Shown piece after piece: positions 22,075 to 29,282 of a stretch of DNA of 32,184 nt. Under the pieces are notes generated by a model. That model was given only the letters and a program-made list of their open reading frames with translations, did not search any database and was not told the DNA's origin. Position 1 is the first letter of the stretch. Each line of letters opens with the position of its first letter. The stretch spans positions 1 through 32,184 of the forward strand of contig JAJYIX010000005.1 of assembly GCA_021789865.1 (NCBI GenBank), in the 5' to 3' direction. Both the position numbers and the translations under genes were made by a program. The DNA is from a bacterium (lineage in GTDB: Bacteria; Patescibacteriota; Microgenomatia; UBA1406; GWC2-37-13).

Positions 22075-23126
22075 AAAAGACAATCGCAGTATTACCCGGT
22101 GACGGAGTGGGTCCGGAAGTCGTATCGGAGTCGGTCCGGGTGTTAAAAAAAGTGGCCGAAAAGTTTAATCACCAGTTCAATTTTGAGTACGGGTTAATTG
22201 GGGCGGCTGCAATCGATAAAAACCGCGACCCTTACCCGATGGAAACCCATATTTTATGCAAAAAATCTGACGCCATTTTATTCGGGGCGATAGGCGATCC
22301 GAAATATGACAATAACCCCAAAGCGAAAGTCCGCCCCGAGGGAGGTCTATTGAGAATGAGAAAAAGCTTGGGTCTTTATGCTAACATCAGGCCGATAAAA
22401 GTTTTTCCTTCTTTGGTGGATAGATCGCCCCTTAGGAAAGAAGTCGTCGATGGGACCGATTTTGTCGTCATCAGAGAGCTTATAGGCGGAATATATTTTG
22501 GAAAAAGGGGACGGAAGAACTATGGCCAGGTCGCGTATGATACGTCAACTTACTCAGTTGATGAGATCGCCCGGGTCGCCGAACAGGCTTTTGAATTGGC
22601 AATGAAAAGGAGGTGTAAAGTTACCGTCGTCGATAAAGCAAACGTATTGGAAACGTCAAGGCTTTGGAGAGAAACCGTAGACAAATTAAAAGTTAGATAT
22701 AAAAAATTGGAAATTGAATACATGTTTGTCGACAATTGCGCGATGCAAATCATTAAAAATCCGAAACGGTTTGACGTCATCTTGACGGAGAACATGTTCG
22801 GAGATATATTGACCGACGAAGCATCAGTGATTGCCGGCTCGATAGGAATGCTTCCGTCGGCTTCTTTCGGCGAAAATACTTCGTTGTATGAACCGATTCA
22901 CGGTTCTTATCCTAAGGCCGCCGGAAAAAATATCGCCAATCCGACCGGAGCGATACTGTCGGCCGCAATGCTGCTTGACCACAGTTTTGGAATGAAAAAA
23001 GAATCGAGGTCGATAAGTAAAGCCGTAAAGAAAGCTTTGGAAAAGGGATACGGCACCAGAGATATCGTGTTGAAAAATCCGACCGGGACAAAAGAGTTTG
23101 GAGATGCTATTATTAGTTTCATCTAA
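22071..23126 (+). CDS. leuB: 3-isopropylmalate dehydrogenase
   Basis: A 351-residue NAD-dependent oxidative decarboxylase of the isocitrate/isopropylmalate dehydrogenase family, making 2-oxoisocaproate precursor for leucine. Signature parts are LPGDGVGPEVV, the substrate loop RPEGGLLRMRKSLGLYANIRP, VVIRELIGGIYFGKRG, TENMFGDILTDEASVIAGSIG and the NAD-binding EPIHGSYPKAAGKNIANPTG. Length is normal. Its ATG overlaps the leuDC stop (ATGA), and GAGGA about 7 nt upstream can act as a Shine-Dalgarno inside the leuDC end. Confidence 0.97.
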   Translation: MKKTIAVLPGDGVGPEVVSESVRVLKKVAEKFNHQFNFEYGLIGAAAIDKNRDPYPMETHILCKKSDAILFGAIGDPKYDNNPKAKVRPEGGLLRMRKSLGLYANIRPIKVFPSLVDRSPLRKEVVDGTDFVVIRELIGGIYFGKRGRKNYGQVAYDTSTYSVDEIARVAEQAFELAMKRRCKVTVVDKANVLETSRLWRETVDKLKVRYKKLEIEYMFVDNCAMQIIKNPKRFDVILTENMFGDILTDEASVIAGSIGMLPSASFGENTSLYEPIHGSYPKAAGKNIANPTGAILSAAMLLDHSFGMKKESRSISKAVKKALEKGYGTRDIVLKNPTGTKEFGDAIISFI

Positions 23127-23131
23127 TCGCC

Positions 23132-23569
23132 ATGGATCATCAAGAATTTAGACCTCTCACTTACAAATTCGTCGCCGTATTAAATAAAAAAATACCGGTT
23201 CCCAATTTAATGAACGCGTTGGGTCATATGGCGGCTGGTCTTTCGGCAAGTTACCAAAATATTCCCGACATGAGATTTGATAGTTATGTTGATCAAGATG
23301 GCGGCATCCATAAAAGCATTTCTGACAATCCTTTTATTATTCTTGCTGCCGACAATTCAAACAAGATTAGAACGTTGAGAAATTCTCTTATTGAAAGGGA
23401 GATCCATTTTGTTGATTTTACTTCGACGATGACCGTCGGAACATATTTTGAACAGCAACAAAGGACAAAAGAAACCCCTGAAGCAGCCTTGGAATATTAC
23501 GGCATCTGTCTTTTTGGGCCCATCGAACAAATAAACGAACTGACAAGGAAATTTTCGCTTTGGAGATAG
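23132..23569 (+). CDS. DUF2000-family protein (peptidyl-tRNA-hydrolase-like fold)
   Basis: A 145-residue cytoplasmic protein starting 5 bp after leuB. Features fitting DUF2000 are an N-terminal beta strand YKFVAVLNKKIPVPNLMNALGHMAAGL, a central NPFIILAADNSNKIRTLRNSLIERE and a closing ICLFGPIEQINELTRKFSL. Members adopt a fold like archaeal-type peptidyl-tRNA hydrolase (Pth2), but no biochemical role is established. Close linkage to leuA-leuDC-leuB suggests co-expression, yet the function is unknown. The family call is from memory of the pattern. It ends the leu operon; 58 bp separate it from the ilv leader ORF. Confidence 0.65.
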   Translation: MDHQEFRPLTYKFVAVLNKKIPVPNLMNALGHMAAGLSASYQNIPDMRFDSYVDQDGGIHKSISDNPFIILAADNSNKIRTLRNSLIEREIHFVDFTSTMTVGTYFEQQQRTKETPEAALEYYGICLFGPIEQINELTRKFSLWR

Positions 23570-23585
23570 TCCTTATCGATTTCGT

Positions 23586-23614
23586 TTGCAAAATTTAAAA
23601 ATATCTGTTAACAT
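23586..23614 (+). promoter_or_regulatory. Promoter of the ilv operon leader
   Basis: TTGCAA (23586-23591), a 17-nt spacer and TAACAT (23609-23614) preceded by TGT (extended -10). The layout is the same as at the leu leader. It ends 13 nt before the leader ATG. Confidence 0.45.
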
Positions 23615-23627
23615 TTGTTCTCGTCTT

Positions 23628-23693
23628 ATGAAAACACGAAAAAATATTATCGTCAGCATTATTCTCGTCCCTTCCCAGGGCGGATGTTGCTGA
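23628..23693 (+). CDS. ilv operon leader peptide (attenuator control peptide)
   Basis: A 21-codon ORF not in the ORF track, ending in TGA. It begins MKTRKN, then IIVSIILV (seven of eight residues are Ile, Val or Leu), and ends PSQGGCC. This is the composition expected of a peptide that senses charged tRNA-Ile, -Val and -Leu, as in ilvL or ilvB leaders. Its 3' codons CAG GGC GGA form the antiterminator strand GGGCGG (23678-23683). It sits between an extended -10 promoter and a strong terminator in front of the aminotransferase gene. Translation is inferred only. Confidence 0.78.
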   Translation: MKTRKNIIVSIILVPSQGGCC

Positions 23694-23740
23694 TGATTTA
23701 AAAAATCAAAAGAAACCCCGCCCCGGCGGGGATTTTTTTT
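23666..23740 (+). promoter_or_regulatory. ilv attenuator: competing hairpins upstream of the aminotransferase gene
   Basis: Segment 1 is CGTCC (23666-23670) and pairs with GGGCG (23678-23682, one G-U). Segment 2, GGGCGG (23678-23683), pairs over 6 bp with CCGCCC (23718-23723) of the terminator's 5' arm, giving the antiterminator. The terminator itself is CCCCGCC (23716-23722) with GGCGGGG (23725-23731). A ribosome stalled on the Ile/Val codons would hide segment 1 and favour read-through. The plan is the same as at leuA. Confidence 0.75.
23716..23740 (+). terminator. Intrinsic terminator of the ilv attenuator
   Basis: CCCCGC/GCGGGG stem followed by A and eight T, 12 bp before the aminotransferase ATG. 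From the first C of the stem through the GG after the T-run it differs from the leu terminator at a single base (C versus A in the loop). Confidence 0.85.
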
Positions 23741-23752
23741 GGCTTTAAACTT

Positions 23753-24937
23753 ATGGACATCAATAAAATAAAATCAAAAAGGACAAAAGTGATGGAGTAT
23801 AGCGCTTTGAGCGAACTTTTGAGGGTGACGGCCAAGCCGGAAATCGTATCTTTAGCCGGCGGGCTTCCAGCTCCCGAAAGTTTTCCTCTCGAAGTGATAG
23901 GCGAACTCAATGACTTGGTTTTGAAAAAATATCAAGGCACCGCACTTCAATACGGGCCGACAAATGGAGTGAAGGAATTGCGAATAGCCGTATCCGACTG
24001 GCTCAAGAAACGGCACATGAAAGCCGATCCCGATCTCATCGGAATCACTTCGGGATCTCAAGGAGGACTTGACACTTTGGGAAAAATATTTATCGATGAA
24101 GGCGATGCGATTGCGGTTGAATCACCCACATATATCGGTGCCGTTGATGCTTTTGCCCCCTATGGTCCCAGGTATGAAGCGATCGACACCGACGATGACG
24201 GCATCATCCCCGAATCGTTAGATAAAATATTAAGGACAAACAAAATAAAGTTCGTTTATTTGATACCGACTTTCCAGAATCCAACCGGGCGAACGATCAT
24301 ATGGGAAAGAAGAAAAAAAATCGCCGAAATAATAAAAAAGCATAGGACTCTTTTAATAGAAGACGATCCCTATAACAGTCTGCGTTATCGGGGAGTCGCT
24401 CTTGATCCAATCCAGACCCTGGCGCCGGAAAATACCGTATATCTTTGCACGTTCTCCAAGGTGCTGGCGCCCGGACTAAGGGTCGGATTTTATGTCGCGC
24501 CAAAAAAAGTCGCCGACCTCATGGTCGCCGCCAAGCAGTCGGTTGATCTGCATACGTCAAGCTATAGCCAGTATTTAGCGACAGAGTATTTGAAAACAGG
24601 ACACCTAAAAAAGCATCTTCCAAAGATCTTGAAAATGTATAAATCGCGACAAGAGGCGATGTTCTCCGCTTTGAAGAAATATTTTCCCAAATCTTTTTCA
24701 TGGACAAAACCAGAGGGAGGAATGTTTGTCTGGGTCACCGGTCCAGAAAAGTTTGACTCACTTGCCCTTTACTGGAAAGCGGTAGAAAATCACGTTGCCT
24801 ATGTCCCCGGGACTTACTTTTTTACCAAACAGGGAATTGGAAAAAATACAATGCGTCTGAATTTTACCAATGCCGACGAAAAAGTGATCGACAAAGCGGT
24901 GAAAAAAATTGCTGACGTTATTAAAAAAAACTTATGA
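23753..24937 (+). CDS. PLP-dependent class I aminotransferase (LysN/AroAT-like), probable BCAA transaminase
   Basis: A 394-residue fold-type I aminotransferase. EIVSLAGGLPAPESFP, LQYGPTNGVKELR, GSQGGLDTL, IPTFQNPTGR, IEDDPYNSLRYRG, the PLP lysine Lys236 in CTFSKVLAPGLRVGF and the C-terminal MRLNFTN are typical of the LysN / 2-aminoadipate / aromatic aminotransferase group. These enzymes have broad specificity and some accept 2-oxoisocaproate. Because no class IV IlvE is in the window and this gene heads the ilv operon behind an Ile/Val-rich leader, it probably performs the last step for Ile, Val and Leu; that is inference. The next gene's ATG overlaps its stop by 4 bp. Confidence 0.85.
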   Translation: MDINKIKSKRTKVMEYSALSELLRVTAKPEIVSLAGGLPAPESFPLEVIGELNDLVLKKYQGTALQYGPTNGVKELRIAVSDWLKKRHMKADPDLIGITSGSQGGLDTLGKIFIDEGDAIAVESPTYIGAVDAFAPYGPRYEAIDTDDDGIIPESLDKILRTNKIKFVYLIPTFQNPTGRTIIWERRKKIAEIIKKHRTLLIEDDPYNSLRYRGVALDPIQTLAPENTVYLCTFSKVLAPGLRVGFYVAPKKVADLMVAAKQSVDLHTSSYSQYLATEYLKTGHLKKHLPKILKMYKSRQEAMFSALKKYFPKSFSWTKPEGGMFVWVTGPEKFDSLALYWKAVENHVAYVPGTYFFTKQGIGKNTMRLNFTNADEKVIDKAVKKIADVIKKNL

Positions 24938-26613
24938 AAATGTCCGGTTCAGAAATATTAATCAAATCGTTGTTAAAGGAACGGGTCGAAGTAATCTTTG
25001 GGTATCCCGGCGGTGCCAATATGCCAATCTATGATGCCCTATATGATTACGGTAAACAAATAAGGCACATCTTAGTCCGGCACGAACAGGGAGCTGCCCA
25101 TGCCGCCGAAGGATATGCCAGGATCACCGGCAAACCCGGTGTCTGTCTGGTTACGTCAGGACCCGGAGCGACAAATCTCGTCACTGGGGTCGCCGACGCG
25201 ATGATGGACTCGGTTCCGATGGTGGCTATCACGGGGCAGGTGGCAGCAGAGTATTTGGGGAGTGATGCTTTTCAGGAAACCGACGTTATGGGTATAACGA
25301 CGCCGATTACCAAATGGAATTGCCAGGTGACCCACGCCGATGAAATAGTCGAAACGGTCGCCAAAGCTTTTTATATCGCCAGTCATGGTAGACCCGGTCC
25401 GGTTGTCATCGACATCACAAAAAATGCCCAGTTTGAAGAAGCGGATTTTTTCTACAAAAAGGTCGTTGTAAAAAAACTAGCCTTTACAAATCACTTCGAC
25501 GACGACGAAGTTCGAAAGGCCGCCGACTTGATTAATCGATCGAAAAGGCCGATACTACTCGTCGGTCACGGGGTTTTGATAAGCGGCGCCGAAAAAGAAA
25601 TTGACGAACTGACGAGAAAAGGCGAGATTCCGGCAGCGGCGACTTTACACGGCCTATCGGTAATGTCCTGGTCCAATCCATGGTTTGTCGGTCTGACGGG
25701 AATGCACGGTAAGTACGCACCAAATGTCCTGACAAACGAAGCCGATTTGGTAATTTCGGCCGGGATGAGGTTTGACGACCGGGTTGTCGGAAAAATGTCG
25801 GAGTACGCCCCCCTGGCCAAGGTAATCCACGTCGACGTTGATGCTTCGGAACACAACAAAAATATCAAAGCCGACCTTCCAATCGTCGGCGACATAAAAA
25901 CATTTTTAAAAGACCTGTTGCCCCACATCAACACCGGTCATCGGAGAAGTTGGCGGGAACAGTTTCGTATTTTGGACAAAAAAGAGCAGACGGCAGAGAA
26001 AAAGAGATTAAAAAAACATCGAGACGACATCACGATGGACGAAGCGATAAAAACTCTTTCCGAAAAGACGAACGGACAATCGATAATCGTCGCCGATGTC
26101 GGACAAAATCAAATGTTTTCAGCCAGATATTATGACTTTAAAAAACCGAACAGCTTTATAACTTCTGGCGGTCTTGGAACGATGGGATTCGCCCTGCCGG
26201 CGGCTATCGGAACCGCAGTCGGCAACCCCAAAAGACAGACTTATGTAGTCGTTGGAGATGGCGGAATTCAGATGACGATCCAGGAGCTTGGGACCATCAT
26301 GCAGGAGAATCTTCCCATCAAAATTCTTCTTTTAAACAACGAATTTCTTGGTATGGTTCGCCAGTGGCAGGAATTATTTTTTGACAAGAGATACTCTTTT
26401 ACCAATATGACCGGTCCAAACTATGTTGATCTGGCCAAGGCTTATGGGATAAAAGCGAAAAAGATTTCCAAGAAAATTAATTTACGAACGGCAATTTCCG
26501 AGTTTGTCGAAAGTAAAGAATCGTATTTACTTGAAATTAAAGTGGCCAAAGAAGGGAACATTTTTCCGATGGTGCCGACCGGCGTAGCGGTGGATAAAGT
26601 AAGACTTGAGTAG
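24934..26613 (+). CDS. ilvB: Acetolactate synthase, catalytic subunit
   Basis: A 559-residue thiamine-diphosphate enzyme making 2-acetolactate or 2-aceto-2-hydroxybutyrate. The N-terminal PYR domain has IFGYPGGANMPIYDALYD and the cofactor-activating Glu51 (VRHEQGAAHAAEGYAR). The middle domain includes RPILLVGHGVLISGAE. The C-terminal PP domain shows GGLGTMGFALPAAIGTA and the ThDP/Mg motif VGDGGIQMTIQELGTI...NNEFLGMVRQWQE. The RFDDRVVGK segment, common to biosynthetic AHAS, is present. Full length for the family. It starts inside the aminotransferase stop (overlap of 4 bp) and is followed by the small subunit gene. Confidence 0.97.
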   Translation: MKMSGSEILIKSLLKERVEVIFGYPGGANMPIYDALYDYGKQIRHILVRHEQGAAHAAEGYARITGKPGVCLVTSGPGATNLVTGVADAMMDSVPMVAITGQVAAEYLGSDAFQETDVMGITTPITKWNCQVTHADEIVETVAKAFYIASHGRPGPVVIDITKNAQFEEADFFYKKVVVKKLAFTNHFDDDEVRKAADLINRSKRPILLVGHGVLISGAEKEIDELTRKGEIPAAATLHGLSVMSWSNPWFVGLTGMHGKYAPNVLTNEADLVISAGMRFDDRVVGKMSEYAPLAKVIHVDVDASEHNKNIKADLPIVGDIKTFLKDLLPHINTGHRRSWREQFRILDKKEQTAEKKRLKKHRDDITMDEAIKTLSEKTNGQSIIVADVGQNQMFSARYYDFKKPNSFITSGGLGTMGFALPAAIGTAVGNPKRQTYVVVGDGGIQMTIQELGTIMQENLPIKILLLNNEFLGMVRQWQELFFDKRYSFTNMTGPNYVDLAKAYGIKAKKISKKINLRTAISEFVESKESYLLEIKVAKEGNIFPMVPTGVAVDKVRLE

Positions 26614-26661
26614 CGTCGCGATTGCGGGTTGGCGGTTAGAAATTGGCTGATAATAAAACTT

Positions 26662-26904
26662 ATGTTATATACGGTAGACATCGTGACCGAAAATAGGCCC
26701 GGCGTCCTTTATCGGATCGCCGGATTGTTGACAAAACGCAAAATCAACATCGAAAGAATAAATGCTTACGCGGTTAAGGGGAAAGGGATTTCAAAAATAT
26801 TTTTTACGGCCGACGTCGAAAAAAAAGTCATGGAAACGTTGGCCAAACAAATATATAAAGTCATCGAGGTTGCGGACATAAAATATCACGAAGTTAGTCA
26901 TTAA
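26662..26904 (+). CDS. ilvN: Acetolactate synthase small (regulatory) subunit, single ACT domain
   Basis: An 80-residue protein beginning MLYTVDIVTENRPGVLYRIA; GLLTKRKINIERINAYAVKG completes a classical ACT domain that binds valine or isoleucine. It lacks the second half found in most bacterial IlvH (about 160 residues), so it resembles the short enteric IlvN/IlvM. The ORF track uses a TTG 11 codons upstream, but MAVRNWLIIKL does not look like the family N-terminus, so the ATG is preferred. It is 48 bp downstream of ilvB and 81 bp upstream of ilvC. Confidence 0.85.
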   Translation: MLYTVDIVTENRPGVLYRIAGLLTKRKINIERINAYAVKGKGISKIFFTADVEKKVMETLAKQIYKVIEVADIKYHEVSH

Positions 26905-26907
26905 AAA

Positions 26908-26973
26908 TTGTCATGCCGAACGTGTTTCGGCATCCATTATAAATTTTAAATCCCGGAATTAATTCGGGATGAT
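26908..26973. repeat. Two adjacent palindromes between ilvN and ilvC
   Basis: ATGCCGAA/TTCGGCAT around a 5-nt loop, and about 20 nt further on ATCCCGGAATTAATTCGGGAT, a near-perfect palindrome. Such CCGAA/TTCGG hairpin pairs resemble widespread REP-like extragenic palindromes. On the mRNA they may protect or separate upstream and downstream segments of the ilv operon. Neither is followed by a T-run. Confidence 0.6.
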
Positions 26974-26985
26974 GGAGGAGTTTGT

Positions 26986-28041
26986 ATGGCAAAAATAAAT
27001 TTCGGAGGAGTCACGGAAAAAGTTGTGACCAGAAAAGAATTTTCTTTAGAAAAGGCCCGGGCAGTATTGAAAAATGAGACAATTGCCGTCATCGGATATG
27101 GCGTACAAGGCCCGGCTCAGGCTTTGAATATGAAAGACAACGGGTTCAACGTTGTCGTTGGTCAAAGAAAACCGTCTAAATCATGGGACAAGGCGGTTGC
27201 CGACGGATGGAAACCGGGAAAAGATCTTTTTGAAGTCGAAGAAGCGGCAAAAAAAGGGACGGTTATTTGTTATTTGTTGTCTGATGCCGGCCAGATCGCC
27301 TTGTGGCCAGTCGTCAAAAAATATTTGACCAAGGGAAAGGCACTCTATTTTTCCCACGGATTCGGAATCACTTTTTCCGGAGAAACAGGAATCGTTCCGC
27401 CCAAAGATGTCGACGTCATTCTCGTAGCACCGAAAGGGGCCGGAAGAACGGTGAGAACGTTGTTTCTTTCCGGGCGGGGCATTAATTCCTCATACGCCAT
27501 ATATCAAGATGCGACCGGACACGCCAAAAATAGGGTATTGGCAATTGGGATCGGTGTCGGATCGGGATATCTGTTTGAAACAACATTTAAGAAGGAAGTT
27601 TATAGCGATTTGACCGGTGAACGAGGCGTTCTCATGGGGGCAATTGCCGGGATCATGGAGGCCCAGTACGAACTTTTCCGGCAAAACGGTCATTCACCTT
27701 CCGAAGCCTTTAACGAAACGGTCGAGGAGGCAACGCAAAGTTTGATTCCGCTAATTTCCCAAAATGGCATGGACTGGATGTATGCCAACTGCTCGACGAC
27801 GGCTCAACGCGGAGCCTTGGATTGGAAAAATAAGTTCAAAAATGCTGTCAAACCGGTGTTTAAAAAACTGTATAAAAGTGTCGCCAACGGTACCGAAGCC
27901 AGGCGGGTAATCAGGAAAAACAGTCAAAAAAATTATAGACAATCGCTGAAGAAGGAACTTGACGCAATGAAAAACTCAGAAATGTGGCTGGCCGGAGCCA
28001 AAGTTAGAGAGTTACGACCGGAGAACAGTAATAAAAAATGA
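26986..28041 (+). CDS. ilvC: Ketol-acid reductoisomerase (Bacteroidota/fungal-like class I)
   Basis: A 351-residue NADPH-dependent enzyme that isomerises and reduces acetolactate. The Rossmann motif is IGYGVQGPAQALNMKDNG, the cofactor loop GQRKPSKSWDKAV, then YFSHGFGITFSG and VILVAPKGAGRTVR. The knotted domain has SDLTGERGVLMGAIAGI and HSPSEAFNETVEEATQSLI, then GMDWMYANCSTTAQRGALDW and the ending VRELRPEN. These last blocks closely resemble yeast Ilv5 and Bacteroidota KARIs rather than the usual 330-residue bacterial class I type (judged from memory). A strong GGAGGAG precedes the ATG by 5 nt, unlike most genes here. Confidence 0.96.
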   Translation: MAKINFGGVTEKVVTRKEFSLEKARAVLKNETIAVIGYGVQGPAQALNMKDNGFNVVVGQRKPSKSWDKAVADGWKPGKDLFEVEEAAKKGTVICYLLSDAGQIALWPVVKKYLTKGKALYFSHGFGITFSGETGIVPPKDVDVILVAPKGAGRTVRTLFLSGRGINSSYAIYQDATGHAKNRVLAIGIGVGSGYLFETTFKKEVYSDLTGERGVLMGAIAGIMEAQYELFRQNGHSPSEAFNETVEEATQSLIPLISQNGMDWMYANCSTTAQRGALDWKNKFKNAVKPVFKKLYKSVANGTEARRVIRKNSQKNYRQSLKKELDAMKNSEMWLAGAKVRELRPENSNKK

Positions 28042-29279
28042 AAATCACAAGAAAAGAAATCGAAGAAGCCGCCGTGAGAATTGGCGACGTCACCGACAAA
28101 ACGCCGCTTCAGTATTCTCAAAGATTGTCACAACAATACGAAGCCAAGATATACCTCAAAAGGGAGGATTTGCAACAGGTACGGTCTTTTAAAATTCGAG
28201 GCGCCTTAAATAAAATGGTTTCGTTGTCGGATGAAGAAAAATCCAAAGGCGTCGTCACCGCATCGGCCGGAAATCATGCTCAAGGGGTCGCTTTCAGCTG
28301 TAACAAACTCAAAGTCAACGGTGTGGTATATATGCCGGTAGTCGCCCCCAACCAAAAAGTCGAACGGGTCAAGTATTTTGGCAACGGTCACGTTACGGTC
28401 AAACTCGAAGGCGATAGCTACGATGAGGCTGTTGTCGCCGCCAAAAAGTACAGCCATGAAACCGGAGCCGTGTACATTCCTGCTTTTGAGGACGAAAAAG
28501 TTATCGCCGGCCAGGGGACCGTTGGCCTGGAAATTCTGGAAAAATTAGACTCGCCCGATTACATTTTTTGCCAAATCGGAGGGGGAGGACTGATTTCCGG
28601 AGTGGCAATCGCGGTCAAAGAGTTGAAGCGGTCGGTAAAAATATTCGGTGTCGAGCCTTCAGGAGCCGCTTCGATGGCCGTTTCGCTTGAAAATAAAAAA
28701 GTGACCCCTCTTCATGAAGTTGATACTTTTTGCGACGGTGTCGCGGTCAAGACGGTTGGCGAAACCACGTTAAAAATTTGCCAAAAATATTTGGAAAAAG
28801 TTATTGTCGTTCCTGAGGGGCAGGTGGCGACGACGATGATCGATCTTTTTCAAAACGAAGGAATCGTCACCGAACCATCAGGCGCCCTGACGGTATCGGC
28901 CCTTGAAGACGTAAAAAATGAAATCAAAGGCAAAGTCGTCGTTTGTATCATATCAGGTGGCAACAACGACCTTCTCCGTTATCCGGAGATCATGGAAAAA
29001 AGCCTCATTTTTCAGGGCCGAAAACATTATTTTTTAGTGGAGTTTGCTCAAAAACCCGGACAATTAAAGAAATTCGTCAATCATGTTTTGGGTCAGAAAG
29101 ACGACATCGTCCTTTTTGAATATGTAAAAAGAACCAACCGGGAAAAAGGCCCGGTTCTGGTTGGAGTGGAATTTTCCAAAAAAGAAGATTATCCGCCGAT
29201 GGTCAAAAAAATGAGCGACTTTGGATTTAAATTCAAAGAGCTCAATCCCGACGAATTGAGTTATAATTTTCTAGTTTAG
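28038..29279 (+). CDS. ilvA: Threonine ammonia-lyase (biosynthetic) with C-terminal ACT-like domain
   Basis: A 413-residue PLP enzyme that converts threonine to 2-oxobutyrate, the entry to isoleucine. It has LKREDLQQVRSFKIRGALNKM with PLP lysine Lys52, SAGNHAQGVAFSCNKL, the glycine loop IGGGGLISGVA and EPSGALTVSAL. Residues about 325-413 (YFLVEFAQKPGQLKKFVNHV; GPVLVGVEFSKKED) form one ACT-like regulatory domain, as in the roughly 410-residue Gram-positive type. It starts within the ilvC stop (ATGA). Confidence 0.95.
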   Translation: MKITRKEIEEAAVRIGDVTDKTPLQYSQRLSQQYEAKIYLKREDLQQVRSFKIRGALNKMVSLSDEEKSKGVVTASAGNHAQGVAFSCNKLKVNGVVYMPVVAPNQKVERVKYFGNGHVTVKLEGDSYDEAVVAAKKYSHETGAVYIPAFEDEKVIAGQGTVGLEILEKLDSPDYIFCQIGGGGLISGVAIAVKELKRSVKIFGVEPSGAASMAVSLENKKVTPLHEVDTFCDGVAVKTVGETTLKICQKYLEKVIVVPEGQVATTMIDLFQNEGIVTEPSGALTVSALEDVKNEIKGKVVVCIISGGNNDLLRYPEIMEKSLIFQGRKHYFLVEFAQKPGQLKKFVNHVLGQKDDIVLFEYVKRTNREKGPVLVGVEFSKKEDYPPMVKKMSDFGFKFKELNPDELSYNFLV

Positions 29280-29282
29280 AAA

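Noticed and set aside
26629-26661. TTG start for ilvN
   Set aside because: It would add 11 residues not found in ACT-type small subunits; the ATG at 26662 starts directly at the first beta strand.
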